Assembly (NCBI RefSeq): GCF_900115685.1
Contig: NZ_FOXJ01000002.1
Coordinates: 1 to 64,000, forward strand
Length of the DNA: 64,000 nt
Source of the DNA: Variovorax sp. 770b2
Lineage (GTDB): Bacteria; Pseudomonadota; Gammaproteobacteria; Burkholderiales; Burkholderiaceae_C
Direction of reading: 5' to 3'
Below the pieces are notes generated by a model that saw only the letters and a list, made by a program, of their open reading frames with translations, made no database searches and was not told where the DNA came from. Positions within the stretch are counted from its first letter, which is position 1. Every line of letters starts with the position of its first letter. Of this stretch, positions 33,938-42,642 are shown in pieces. The translations under genes were made by a program, and so were the position numbers.

Positions 33938-33982
33938 TTTTACTTTTTGGCGATTTGGACTAATATTGTGCAAACGATTGCA
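33938..33982 (+). promoter_or_regulatory. Operon promoter with LacI-type operator O2
   Basis: TTTTAC (33938-33943), a 17-base spacer and TAATAT (33961-33966) form a credible sigma-70 promoter. The near-perfect palindrome TGCAAACGATTGCA (33969-33982) covers the expected transcription start and ends ten bases before the dioxygenase ATG. A repressor bound here would block initiation. It is 103 bases from O1, close to ten helical turns, so looping is possible. Confidence 0.7.
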
Positions 33983-33992
33983 AAGACCCGCC

Positions 33993-34859
33993 ATGAACAT
34001 TGCCACCTCTCCCCATTCGGTGCTCGGCTTCGCGCTCGAGGCCATGAAACACACGCCCGATGCGCGACTGCGCACCGTGATGGATGCGCTCACGCGCCAC
34101 CTGCATGCCTTCGTCCAGGAGGTGAAGCTGACCGAAGAGGAGTTCGAGCAGGCGCTCGAGTTCATCGTCGCCATCGGCCACGCCACGGGCGACAAGAAGA
34201 ACGAGGTGGTGCTGGCGGCCGACATCCTGGGCATCTCCTCCGTGGTCGCGCTGCAGAACAACCAGGACCCGCACGGCGAATCGCCCGCCGCGCTGCTCGG
34301 CCCGTTCTGGCGCGCGAATTCGCCGGCCTGCGCACCGGGCGACAACATCGCGCGCTCGGGCACGCCGGGTATTCCGCTCGCGGTGACGGGCACGGTGCGC
34401 AATGCCGGCGGCCAGCCGGTGGCCGGCGCCACGGTCGACGTATGGCAGGCCTCGCCGATCGGCCTCTACGAGAACCAGGACCCGACGCAGGAGAACATGA
34501 ACCTGCGCGGCCGCTTCGCCACCGATGCCGAGGGGCGTTTTCATTTCCGCAGCGTGCGGCCGGCCGGCTATCCCGTGCCGACCGATGGGCCCTGCGGCGT
34601 GCTGCTGCGCGCGCAGCGGCGCCATCCCAACCGGCCCGCGCACCTGCACTTCATGGTGAGCAAGCCGGACCACAAGGTGCTGATCACGCAGGTGTTCGCC
34701 GATGACGACGAGAACCTGGAGACCGATCCCACCTTCGGCGTGACGCGCCGGCTGATCGGCCGCTTCGCGCTCGCGCCCGATGGCCAGACAGCCACCCTGC
34801 AATACGACTTCCAGCTCGAGCCTGGCGAGATGAAGTTCCCCCGTCCACCGATCCCCTGA
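33993..34859 (+). CDS. Intradiol ring-cleavage dioxygenase (hydroxyquinol/catechol 1,2-type)
   Basis: The protein has 288 residues. An N-terminal dimerisation domain (residues about 20-95) precedes the intradiol core. The four Fe(III) ligands are visible: Tyr159 in IGLYENQ, Tyr193 in RPAGYPVPTDGP, His217 and His219 in RPAHLHFMV. It would cleave a catechol or hydroxyquinol between the hydroxyls to a muconate or maleylacetate. It is the first gene of the LacI-controlled operon; the ATG follows operator O2. Substrate choice (catechol, chlorocatechol or hydroxyquinol) cannot be fixed from sequence, but the subfamily looks closest to hydroxyquinol 1,2-dioxygenase. Confidence 0.92.
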   Translation: MNIATSPHSVLGFALEAMKHTPDARLRTVMDALTRHLHAFVQEVKLTEEEFEQALEFIVAIGHATGDKKNEVVLAADILGISSVVALQNNQDPHGESPAALLGPFWRANSPACAPGDNIARSGTPGIPLAVTGTVRNAGGQPVAGATVDVWQASPIGLYENQDPTQENMNLRGRFATDAEGRFHFRSVRPAGYPVPTDGPCGVLLRAQRRHPNRPAHLHFMVSKPDHKVLITQVFADDDENLETDPTFGVTRRLIGRFALAPDGQTATLQYDFQLEPGEMKFPRPPIP

Positions 34860-34881
34860 ACCCACCACTCCCCTTCACGCC

Positions 34882-35646
34882 ATGAGCTTCGATCCTGTTT
34901 CCCGACTCGACGGCAAGGTCGCCGTCATCACTGGCGGCCTCGGCGCCATCGGCTATGCAACGGCCACGCGCCTGGCCACGCTCGGCGCCACCTGCGTGCT
35001 GCTGCACCGCCGGGGCGACGATGCCGCCGCGCGCGCCGCCGCGCTGCCCTCCCCCAACGACCAGCGCCACACGGCGATCCGCGCCGACATCGTCGACACG
35101 CCGAGCCTGCAGGCCGCGGCCGCCGAGGTGAAGGCCACGCACGGCCGCTGCGACATCCTGGTCAACAGCGCGGGGCACACGCAGCCCATCGCCGCCGGCG
35201 ATCTGGATGCACTCACCGACGAGCTCATCGACGACCTGCTGCGCGCCAACTTCCGCGGCGTGTTCGCCACCATCCGCGCCTTCGCGCCCATGCTGAAGGA
35301 AAGCGGCGACGGCCTGGTCGCGAACATCTCGTCCATCGCGGGGTTCACCGGCGTGGGCAGCAACCTCGCGTACGTCGCGGCCAAGGCGGGCCTGGATGTG
35401 GTGGGCGATGCGCTGGCCAAGGCGCTTGCGCCGGCGGTGCGCGTGGTGTCGGTCTCGCCGGGCGCGGTCGAATCGGGCTTCGTGCCGGGACGCGGCGCGG
35501 AGTTCGCGAACAAGATGGCCAGCACCACGCCGCTCGGGCGCATCGGCAGGCCCGACGACGTGGCCGCGACGGTCCAGGCACTCGCGACGACGCTGCGCTT
35601 CGTCACCGGCACGCGCATCGTGGTCGATGGAGGGCGTCACCTGTGA
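34882..35646 (+). CDS. Short-chain dehydrogenase/reductase
   Basis: The protein has 254 residues, classical SDR. The cofactor motif TGGLGAIG is at residues 17-24, NSAG near residue 95, and catalytic Ser/Tyr/Lys are in ISSIAGF and AYVAAKAG. The C-terminal TGTRIVVDGGRHL is typical. It interconverts an alcohol and a ketone with NAD(P)(H). Co-transcribed with the dioxygenase (22-base gap), its stop overlaps the next GTG start. It may dehydrogenate a dihydrodiol or reduce a ring-cleavage product. Confidence 0.92.
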   Translation: MSFDPVSRLDGKVAVITGGLGAIGYATATRLATLGATCVLLHRRGDDAAARAAALPSPNDQRHTAIRADIVDTPSLQAAAAEVKATHGRCDILVNSAGHTQPIAAGDLDALTDELIDDLLRANFRGVFATIRAFAPMLKESGDGLVANISSIAGFTGVGSNLAYVAAKAGLDVVGDALAKALAPAVRVVSVSPGAVESGFVPGRGAEFANKMASTTPLGRIGRPDDVAATVQALATTLRFVTGTRIVVDGGRHL

Positions 35647-36533
35647 GCACCGTGAAGACCCTCATCACCTGCGCCGTCACGGGCAACCTCGTGAAGCCCG
35701 AGCAGACGCCGCACCTGCCGATCACGCCGGTGCAGATCGCCGACGAATGCCTGGCGGCCGCCGAGGCCGGCGCGGCGCAGGTGCACATCCACGTGCGCCA
35801 CCCCGAGACGGGCAAGCCGTCGATGGACGTCGAGCTCTACCGCGAGGTGGTCGACCGCATCCGCCGCGGCAATCGCGAGCTGATCGTCAACCTCACGACC
35901 GGCCCGGGCGGACGCTACATCCCGAGCGAGGACGACCCGAAGATCGCCGCGCCGGGCACAACGCTGCTGCCGCCCGAGAGGCGCGTGGAGCACATCGCGC
36001 TCATCAAGCCCGACGTGTGTTCGCTCGACCTCAACACCATGAACTCCGGACCCGACGTGGTGATGAATACGCCGAAGAACGTGCGCCGCATGGCCAAGGT
36101 GATTCGCGAGGCGGGCGTGAAGCCCGAGCTGGAGATCTTCGACTCGGGCGACATCAACCTCGCACTCGACCTGATCGCCGACGGCACGCTGGACGGCCCC
36201 GCGATGTGGACCTTCGTGCTCGGCGTGAAATACGGCTTCGCGCCCACGCCCGAGACGCTGCTCTACGCCCGCAACATGCTGCCGCGCGGCGCGTTCTGGA
36301 GCGCCTTCGGCATCGGCCGCATGGAGTTTCCGATCGTCGCGCAGGCCTGGCTGCTGGGCGGCCATGTGCGCGTGGGCATGGAGGACAACATCTATCTTGA
36401 AAAGGGCGTGCTCGCCCAGAGCAATGCACAGCTCGTGGCCAAGGCGCGCGACATCCTGCTGAGCCTGGGCGGCGAGATCGCGAACCCTCGCGAAGCGCGC
36501 GCCATGCTGGGCCTTCCGGATGCGAGGGGCTGA
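35643..36533 (+). CDS. Beta-keto acid cleavage enzyme (BKACE, DUF849)
   Basis: The protein has 296 residues. The zinc-binding HIH pair (His48, His50) lies in QVHIHVRHPETGKPS, and GGHVRVGMEDNIYL supplies the conserved C-terminal element. Family members condense a beta-keto acid with acetyl-CoA to give acetoacetate plus a new acyl-CoA. The GTG start at 35643 overlaps the SDR stop (GTGA), which couples translation. In this operon it could cleave a 3-oxoadipate-like product of ring fission, replacing the usual CoA-transferase and thiolase. The substrate is inferred only. Confidence 0.92.
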   Translation: MSTVKTLITCAVTGNLVKPEQTPHLPITPVQIADECLAAAEAGAAQVHIHVRHPETGKPSMDVELYREVVDRIRRGNRELIVNLTTGPGGRYIPSEDDPKIAAPGTTLLPPERRVEHIALIKPDVCSLDLNTMNSGPDVVMNTPKNVRRMAKVIREAGVKPELEIFDSGDINLALDLIADGTLDGPAMWTFVLGVKYGFAPTPETLLYARNMLPRGAFWSAFGIGRMEFPIVAQAWLLGGHVRVGMEDNIYLEKGVLAQSNAQLVAKARDILLSLGGEIANPREARAMLGLPDARG

Positions 36534-36536
36534 ACG

Positions 36537-37544
36537 ATGAGCGTCGCCGCCATGCACACGACCCACACCTGCCGCGCGTTGCGCGTGAACCAGAAGGCCG
36601 CCAACCTCGATGCACTGCAGCTGGAGGCCGCGCCGCAGTCCGAACCCACGCCGCCGCCCGGCCACGCCGTGGTGCGCGTCGCGGCCGCCGCGGTCAACCC
36701 GAGCGACGTGAAGGCAACGCTGGGCATCATGCCGCAGGCCGCATGGCCGCGCACCCCGGGCCGCGACTTCGCGGGCACGGTGGTGAGCGGGCCGGCCGAA
36801 TGGATCGGCCGCGAGGTCTACGGCTCGGGCGGCGACATCGGCATCACGCGCGACGGCTCGCATGCGCGCTACCTGGTGTTGCCCGAAGGCGCGTTGCGCG
36901 CCAAGCCCCGGGGCATTTCGATGGACGAGGCCGGCGCGGTGGGCGTGCCCTTCGTCACCGCGTACGAAGGCTTTCGCCGCAGCGGCATGCCGCAGGCGGG
37001 GCAGACGGTGCTGGTGCTCGGCGCCAACGGCAAGGTCGGCCAGGCGGCAGTGCAACTGGCCTCGCAGGCCGGTGCGCGCGTGATCGCGGTGCAGCGCCGC
37101 GCCGGGCCCTTCGAAGGCTTCGCAAACGGCGTGGTCGAGGTGATCGATGCGCGCCACCACACCGACGTGGGCGCGCAGGTGCGCGAACTCACCGACGGGC
37201 GCGGCGCACACATCGTCTACAACACCGTGGGCAGCGCCTATTTCGAGGCCGCCAACAAAGCGATGGCCAAGGGCGCGACGCAGATCTTCATCGCCACGCA
37301 CGAGCGCGCGGTGCCCTTCGACATCTTCGCGTTCTACCGCGGCATGCACACCTTCGTGGGCATCGACTCGCTTGCGATGAATTGCGTGGCCTCGACCGCG
37401 CAGCTCGACGCCATGCGCGAAGGCTTCGAGCGCGGCACGCTGAAGCCCTTTCCCATTGCACGCAGCTTCACGCTCGACGAAGCCATGGACGCTTACCGGC
37501 TGGTGCTCTCGGGCAGCACCGACCGCGTCGTGCTGCGCCCCTGA
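36537..37544 (+). CDS. MDR-family NADPH:quinone/enoyl reductase-like protein
   Basis: The protein has 335 residues. It has an N-terminal GroES-like fold (PGRDFAGTVVSGPAEWIG) and a Rossmann domain with LGANGKVGQAAVQLA near residue 162; zinc-ligand cysteines are absent, as in quinone oxidoreductases. It reduces C=C or quinone bonds with NADPH. It starts four bases after the BKACE stop. In this pathway it could reduce the double bond of a maleylacetate-like intermediate. Confidence 0.88.
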   Translation: MSVAAMHTTHTCRALRVNQKAANLDALQLEAAPQSEPTPPPGHAVVRVAAAAVNPSDVKATLGIMPQAAWPRTPGRDFAGTVVSGPAEWIGREVYGSGGDIGITRDGSHARYLVLPEGALRAKPRGISMDEAGAVGVPFVTAYEGFRRSGMPQAGQTVLVLGANGKVGQAAVQLASQAGARVIAVQRRAGPFEGFANGVVEVIDARHHTDVGAQVRELTDGRGAHIVYNTVGSAYFEAANKAMAKGATQIFIATHERAVPFDIFAFYRGMHTFVGIDSLAMNCVASTAQLDAMREGFERGTLKPFPIARSFTLDEAMDAYRLVLSGSTDRVVLRP

Positions 37545-37564
37545 ACCCACGAAGGACAACCGCC

Positions 37565-37921
37565 ATGCATGTGACCCGTTTCAGCGAGGCGCCGCACTAC
37601 GAGGCGCCCAACCATTTCGACATGCGGTGCCTGCGCCTCCAGGGCAAGGAAGCCGGCCCCTCCACGCAGATGTGGATGGGCATGAGCCAGATCCTCCCCG
37701 GTGGCCACACCGGCCTGGACGACTCCCCGATGGAAAAGCTGTACCTCGTGCTCGAAGGCCAGCTGCATGTGGTGGGCGAATTCGACGGTGCGCACCAGGA
37801 AGACGTGCTCGAGCAGTACGACAGCTGCCGCTTCGCGCCCGGCGAAAAGCGCCAACTGGAGAACCGCAGCAACCGGCCGGTGCTGGTGGCGCTGGTGATG
37901 CCGAACGCACCGCCGGACTAG
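37565..37921 (+). CDS. Small cupin-domain protein
   Basis: The protein has 118 residues forming a single cupin barrel. Motif 1 is degenerate (PGGHTGLDDSPMEKLYLVLEG), with His and Glu in the metal-binding positions, and motif 2 is RFAPGEKRQLENRSNRP. Such single cupins act as isomerases, decarboxylases or small regulators. Position between the MDR reductase and the Bug receptor in the LacI-controlled operon suggests a catabolic step, for example lactone or keto-acid isomerisation. Precise reaction unknown. Confidence 0.85.
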   Translation: MHVTRFSEAPHYEAPNHFDMRCLRLQGKEAGPSTQMWMGMSQILPGGHTGLDDSPMEKLYLVLEGQLHVVGEFDGAHQEDVLEQYDSCRFAPGEKRQLENRSNRPVLVALVMPNAPPD

Positions 37922-37977
37922 CGCCCTCCTTCCAGTCATTCATCGCTCGAACAAACAAATCAACGGAGACAAGACGC

Positions 37978-38970
37978 ATGAAGAAGACATTTCCCTGGAG
38001 CCGCCGACGGGCGCTCGCTGTGGCCGCGGCGCTCGCGGCCTGCACGCTCGGTGGTGGCGCATTCGCGCAGGGCACGTGGCCGGGTACGCAACCCATCAAG
38101 CTGGTGGTGCCCTTCACCGCAGGCAGCGGCACCGACATCGTCGCGCGCCTGGTGGCCGAGAAGCTCGGGCCCGCGCTCGGCACGAGCGTGATCGTCGACA
38201 ACAAGCCCGGCGCGGGCGGCACGCTCGGCGCGGCCATCGCGGCCAAGGCGCCGGCCGACGGCTACACGCTGCTCGTGCATTCGGCGGGGCACCTGGTGAA
38301 CCCGTGGATCTACAAGGGCCTGTCGTACGACACGATCAAGGACTTCACCGGCATCACGCCGATGGCGAGCCTGCCCAACGTGCTGGTCACCGCGCCGTCG
38401 CACTTTGCGAACGTGCAGGACCTGGTCGCCAAGGCCAAGGCCAAGCCGGGCGGCTTGAACTACGGATCGGCCGGCAACGGCTCGGCCACGCACATGAACG
38501 CCGAGGTGTTCCGGCTCGCGGCCGGGCTCGATGCGCAGCACGTGCCCTTCCGTGGCACGCCCGAGGCGATGACCGAGGTGATGGCCGGCCGTGTCGACTG
38601 GTTCTTCGCGCCGATGGTCTCGGCGCTGCCGCTCATCAAGAGCGGCAAGCTGCAGGCGCTGGCCGTGGGCACGGCAAAGCGCTCGTCGGCGCTGCCCGAT
38701 GCGCCCACCACGGTGGAGGCCGGCGTGCCGGGCTCGGAGTACCTGTTCTGGGTCGGACTCTTCGCGCCTGCGAAGACGCCGCAGCCTGTGGTCGAGCGGC
38801 TGCAGGCCGAGGTGGCGAAGATCATGGTGTCGCCCGAACTGAAGGAGCGCCTCGAGAAGCTCGGCGCCGAGCCGTTCACGATGCCGTCGGCGCAGTTCAA
38901 CAAGTTCATCGTCGACGAGACCGCCAAGGCCCAGCAGGTGGTCAAGGCCGCGAGCATCAAGGTCGACTGA
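37978..38970 (+). CDS. Bug-type (tripartite tricarboxylate) substrate-binding protein
   Basis: The protein has 330 residues. The signal peptide (SRRRALAVAAALAACTLG, cut near AFAQ) includes a twin arginine. The mature part begins WPGTQPIKLVVPFTAGSGTD, with RPGAGG-like NKPGAGGTLG, the hallmark of Bug receptors abundant in beta-proteobacteria. They bind carboxylates in the periplasm for TctAB transporters; no TctA or TctB is next to it. It probably captures the aromatic acid or other carboxylate feeding this operon. Confidence 0.93.
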   Translation: MKKTFPWSRRRALAVAAALAACTLGGGAFAQGTWPGTQPIKLVVPFTAGSGTDIVARLVAEKLGPALGTSVIVDNKPGAGGTLGAAIAAKAPADGYTLLVHSAGHLVNPWIYKGLSYDTIKDFTGITPMASLPNVLVTAPSHFANVQDLVAKAKAKPGGLNYGSAGNGSATHMNAEVFRLAAGLDAQHVPFRGTPEAMTEVMAGRVDWFFAPMVSALPLIKSGKLQALAVGTAKRSSALPDAPTTVEAGVPGSEYLFWVGLFAPAKTPQPVVERLQAEVAKIMVSPELKERLEKLGAEPFTMPSAQFNKFIVDETAKAQQVVKAASIKVD

Positions 38971-38971
38971 C

Positions 38972-40639
38972 ATGGCCCGCACACTGTTCACGGCGGCGGC
39001 CCTTGCCGCCGTCTTTCTTCTGCTGCCCGTCGCCGCGCAGGCGCAACCGGCCGACCTGATCGTCATCAACGCGAAGATCGCCACGCTCGACGCCACCGGC
39101 ATCACCGCGCAGGCGCTTGCCGTGCGCGAAGGTCGCATCGTGGCGGTCGGCAATGCCGGGCAGATGCGCACGCTTTCCGGCCCGATGACCCGCACGGTCG
39201 ATGCGGGTGGCCGCACGGTGATACCGGGACTCATCGACTCGCACATGCATGCGGTGCGCGCGGCGCTGAGCTACTCGACCGAGGTCAACTGGATCGGCGC
39301 CGGCTCCATCGCCGAAGCCATGGCGCGCATCCACGCCGCGGCCGCCCGCGCGCGGCCCGGCGGCTGGCTGATCGTGGCGGGCGGATGGACCGAGCAGCAG
39401 TTCGCCGAACGCCGACGCCCCACCGTGGCCGAACTGCAGGAGGCTGCGCCGGACAACCCGGTGTACGTGCAGCTCTTCTACGAAGCGGTCGCGATGACGC
39501 CCAAGGCGCTCGAAGCGCTCGGCGTTCCCGCGGGCACGCTGCCGGCCGGCATGAAGTCCGCGCCCGATGGCGCGCCGGGCTGGATGACCGGCGACATCGT
39601 CGGTATCTCCGCGCTCTTCGACAAGCTGCCCAAGCCGACCTACGACGACAACGTGGCCGGCACGCGCGCTTTCTTCACGGAACTGAACCGCTTGGGCATC
39701 ACCGGCCTGGTGGACCCGGGCGGCTTCAGCATCGCGCCGTCGCAGTACGCGGCGCTGTTCGAATTGTGGCGCGAGAAGGCGTTGACGCTGCGCGTGGCCT
39801 ACAGCGTGTTCGCGCAGAAACCCGGTGCCGAGCTGCAGGAGTTTCGCGACCTCACGCAGATGCTGCCGATGGGCTTCGGCGACGACATGCTGAAGTTCAA
39901 TGGCCTGGGCGAACGCGTGACGCTCGCGATGTACAACAACAATTTCCCCGATGCGACGGCCAAGGAGAAGTTCTACGAGCTCATCAAGTGGGCGGCGATG
40001 CGCAAACTCGCGGTCACCATCCACTGGCAGGAGAACGGCTCGGTCGATCACCTGCTCGGGCTGTACGAGCGGCTGAATGCCGAGGTGCCGATCCGCGGCT
40101 TGCGCTGGTCGATCGCGCATCTGGACGACGCATCGCCCGAGACGCTTGCGCGAATGAAGGCGCTGGGCATCGGCTGGACGATGCAGGATGCGATGTACTT
40201 CCAGGGCGACCGCGCGCTGGCGACGCGCGGCGAGGCAGCGCGGCGCATGCCGCCCATGGTCACCGCGTTGCGCAGCGGCGTGAACGTGGGTGCGGGCACC
40301 GACGCGCATCGCGTGGCTTCGTACAACCCCTTTGTCGCATTGCAATGGATGCTCGATGGCAAGACAGTCAGCGGCAAGGCGATGCGCGGGCCCGACGAAA
40401 CGCCCACGCGCGAACAGGCGCTGCGGCTCTACACGGCGGGCAGCGCATGGTTCAGCTTCGACGAGGCGAAGCGCGGCACGCTCGAGGTCGGCAAGCTCGC
40501 GGACTTCGCGATCATCGACCAGGACTTCTTCTCGGTGCCGGTGGAGCGCATCGGCAAGACGGTGTCGCTGATGACGGTGGTGGGCGGGCGCGTTGTCTAC
40601 GCGGCACGGCCCTTCGGCGCAGCGGCCACGGCGCCTTAG
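38972..40639 (+). CDS. Exported YtcJ-like amidohydrolase
   Basis: The protein has 555 residues. The signal peptide ends at AAQAQ (about residue 25). The amidohydrolase-3 fold is recognised from GLIDSHMHA (metal His pair), later His in VTIHWQE and AHLDD, and GTDAHRV with the catalytic Asp. YtcJ-like enzymes hydrolyse amides, carbamates or cyclic imides; natural substrates are mostly unknown. It starts one base after the Bug stop and ends the operon, whose last bases overlap the convergent RidA-like gene. Confidence 0.9.
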   Translation: MARTLFTAAALAAVFLLLPVAAQAQPADLIVINAKIATLDATGITAQALAVREGRIVAVGNAGQMRTLSGPMTRTVDAGGRTVIPGLIDSHMHAVRAALSYSTEVNWIGAGSIAEAMARIHAAAARARPGGWLIVAGGWTEQQFAERRRPTVAELQEAAPDNPVYVQLFYEAVAMTPKALEALGVPAGTLPAGMKSAPDGAPGWMTGDIVGISALFDKLPKPTYDDNVAGTRAFFTELNRLGITGLVDPGGFSIAPSQYAALFELWREKALTLRVAYSVFAQKPGAELQEFRDLTQMLPMGFGDDMLKFNGLGERVTLAMYNNNFPDATAKEKFYELIKWAAMRKLAVTIHWQENGSVDHLLGLYERLNAEVPIRGLRWSIAHLDDASPETLARMKALGIGWTMQDAMYFQGDRALATRGEAARRMPPMVTALRSGVNVGAGTDAHRVASYNPFVALQWMLDGKTVSGKAMRGPDETPTREQALRLYTAGSAWFSFDEAKRGTLEVGKLADFAIIDQDFFSVPVERIGKTVSLMTVVGGRVVYAARPFGAAATAP

Positions 40640-41031
40640 TCGCAGGCGGCGATGCAGTCGATCTCGATGTCGAACGGCCCGAACCACGCGGGCACGCAGA
40701 CGAAGATGCGCGCGGGCGGGTCCTTCGGGAAGTACCGCGCGTAGATTGCATTGACGGCCGCGAACTTCTCGGGCGATGTGCAGTAGACATTGCACTTGAG
40801 CACGTTCGCGAGCGAGGAGCCCGCCGTTTCCAGGCAGAGCTTGAGCTGCTCGAGCACGATTTCCGTCTGCCGCTCGATCGTTGCTTCGACCACCCGGCCG
40901 GTGGCGGGGTCGAGCGGCGGCAGGCCCGACACATAGACCGTATCGCTGTGCCGCGTGACGACCGAGGCGGGCGCCTTCAGGTATTCCAGGTAGGTCGACA
41001 GGGGTTCGACACGGATGACTTCCTTCTTCAT
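40636..41031 (-). CDS. RidA-family (YjgF) protein
   Basis: The protein has 131 residues. The fold is recognised from VSGLPPLDPATGRVVE, IVLEQLKLCLETAGSSLANV and PARIFVCVPAWFGPFDIEI with the active-site Arg near residue 108. RidA proteins deaminate reactive imine/enamine intermediates; catabolic relatives act as aminoacrylate or related hydrolases. ATG 41031 fits the family length. It is the last of a minus-strand set and overlaps the end of the amidohydrolase by four bases. Confidence 0.9.
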   Translation of the reverse strand: MKKEVIRVEPLSTYLEYLKAPASVVTRHSDTVYVSGLPPLDPATGRVVEATIERQTEIVLEQLKLCLETAGSSLANVLKCNVYCTSPEKFAAVNAIYARYFPKDPPARIFVCVPAWFGPFDIEIDCIAACD

Positions 41032-41093
41032 GAACGCGGCTTTCTGCAAAGGGATGCGTTCGATGATGCCGGCCGCCGCACCGGCTCGCTTCG

Positions 41094-41681
41094 CTACGGA
41101 GCGAAGGATGGCGTGAGCGCCCGCCGCACGCGATCGCGCAGCACCGGCAGCACATCGCTTTCGAACCACGGATGGTGCTTGAACCAGCCCGTGTTGCGCG
41201 GCGACGGATGCGGCAGCGGGATGAAGCGCGGCGCGTACTCTGCAAAGGCCTCGACGGTCTCGGTGACGCCGGCCTTGCGGGCCGCGCCGAGAAAGTGGCG
41301 CTGCGCGTACTGGCCGATCAGCAGCGTGAGTTCGACCTGTTTCATCTCCGCGAGCAGGCGCGCCTGCCAGAGTTCGGCGCACTCCCTGCGCGGCGGCAGG
41401 TCGCCGCTGGTGCCCCGGCCCGGGTAGCAGAAACCCATCGGCATGAGCGCGATGCGCGTGGCGTCGTAGAACGTCTCGCGGTCGATGCCGAGCCACCGGC
41501 GCAGCTGCTCGCCGCTCTTGTCGTTCCATGGCACGCCGGTGGTGTGCACCGTCATGCTCGGCGCCTGGCCCACGAGCAGCAGGCGGGCCGTGGCGCTGGC
41601 CTGCACGACGGGACGCGGTCCGAGCGGCAGGTGCGCGGCACAGGCGCGGCAACTGCGGATTTCCGCCAGCAATACATCCAT
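41094..41681 (-). CDS. Uracil-DNA-glycosylase-family protein
   Basis: The protein has 195 residues. Motif A is GQAPS near residue 37, followed by GVPWNDKSGEQLRRWLGI and the C-terminal HPSPRNTGW. Cys11-x2-Cys14 (RSCRACAAH) resembles part of the iron-sulfur cluster of family 4/5 enzymes. Members remove uracil or other damaged bases from DNA. The preferred ATG is 41681, 17 bases after the upstream gene; the longer start at 41735 would overlap it. Confidence 0.88.
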   Translation of the reverse strand: MDVLLAEIRSCRACAAHLPLGPRPVVQASATARLLLVGQAPSMTVHTTGVPWNDKSGEQLRRWLGIDRETFYDATRIALMPMGFCYPGRGTSGDLPPRRECAELWQARLLAEMKQVELTLLIGQYAQRHFLGAARKAGVTETVEAFAEYAPRFIPLPHPSPRNTGWFKHHPWFESDVLPVLRDRVRRALTPSFAP

Positions 41682-41697
41682 GAACGGCTCTCGCGCG

Positions 41698-42528
41698 CTA
41701 CTCGGCGAACGGACGGAAGAACGCGTTGAGTTCATTGCCCGCTGCGGCGTTGGCGAACCCGACGAAACGCCCTTGCTCGGCCAGCGTGCGCGCCGCGTGG
41801 ATGAACCCGCCCCATGCCGCGCGCGCGAGCCCGCCGCCCACGCTGACGCGGCGCACGCCCAGCTCGGCGATGTCCTTCATCGTGAGTTCGCTCGCCCCGC
41901 CGACCAGCAGGTTGACGGGCTTGGGCGCCACGGCCGCGACCACTGCGGCAATCTGCTCGCGCGTCTTGATGCCCGGCGCGTAGAGGCAGTCGGCACCGGC
42001 CGCTGCATAGGCCTTGAGCCGCGCGATGGTGTCGTCCAGGTCGGGCCGGCCCGCGAAGAAGTTTTCGGCGCGGCCCACGAGCAAGGTGTCGCCGCCCGCC
42101 GCATCGATGGCCTTGCGCGCGGCGCGCAGGCGCTCCACCGCAACGTCGATGGGAAAGAGCGGATTCGCCGCATCGCCCGTCGAGTCCTCGATCGACAGGC
42201 CCGCCACGCCGGTCTCGACCGCGAGCCGCACGCTCTGGGCGACGCCGTGCGCGTCGGATGCGAAACCGTTCTCGAAGTCCGCGTTCACGGGCAGGTCGGT
42301 CGCCGCCACGATGTCGCGCAGGTGGGCCAGCACGACATCGCGCGGCTGCGCGCCATCGGCCAGGCCCTGCGACCACGCATGGCCCGAGCTGGTGGTGGCC
42401 AGCGCCTTGAAGCCCAGGCCCTGCAGGTAGCGCGCGCTGCCCGTGTCCCAGGGGTTGGGGATGACGAAGCAGCCCTGTTCGTGGAGCGCGCGGAAGTCGG
42501 CGCGTTTCTGGGCGACGGTGCGAGTCAT
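41698..42528 (-). CDS. Isocitrate lyase/PEP mutase-family protein
   Basis: The protein has 276 residues, a TIM barrel of the PEP mutase/ICL superfamily. The metal motif NADFENGFA (Asp84, Glu86) and GLSIEDSTG are visible; the Cys-containing isocitrate lyase loop is absent, so isocitrate lyase activity is unlikely. Related enzymes cleave C-C or C-P bonds of 2-oxo or 2-methyl malate-type acids. GAGG precedes the ATG. It heads a minus-strand run with the glycosylase and RidA genes, all tightly spaced. Confidence 0.9.
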   Translation of the reverse strand: MTRTVAQKRADFRALHEQGCFVIPNPWDTGSARYLQGLGFKALATTSSGHAWSQGLADGAQPRDVVLAHLRDIVAATDLPVNADFENGFASDAHGVAQSVRLAVETGVAGLSIEDSTGDAANPLFPIDVAVERLRAARKAIDAAGGDTLLVGRAENFFAGRPDLDDTIARLKAYAAAGADCLYAPGIKTREQIAAVVAAVAPKPVNLLVGGASELTMKDIAELGVRRVSVGGGLARAAWGGFIHAARTLAEQGRFVGFANAAAGNELNAFFRPFAE

Positions 42529-42642
42529 GGGGGCCTCATCTTTCTCGGGTATGTGAAATGGCGAAATGTGCGAAGGATGGGGTTTTAACGCAATGACGCC
42601 GACATTGCGCGCCCGCACCGTTCGGTGTTCTGATCGGCACCC

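Noticed and set aside
35637..37559. A 640-codon open frame antisense to the BKACE and MDR genes, and similar frames antisense to the amidohydrolase (38957-41245) and gcdH region (44774-47389).
   Set aside because: All lie over genes with clear family motifs and have the low-complexity composition of antisense shadows.
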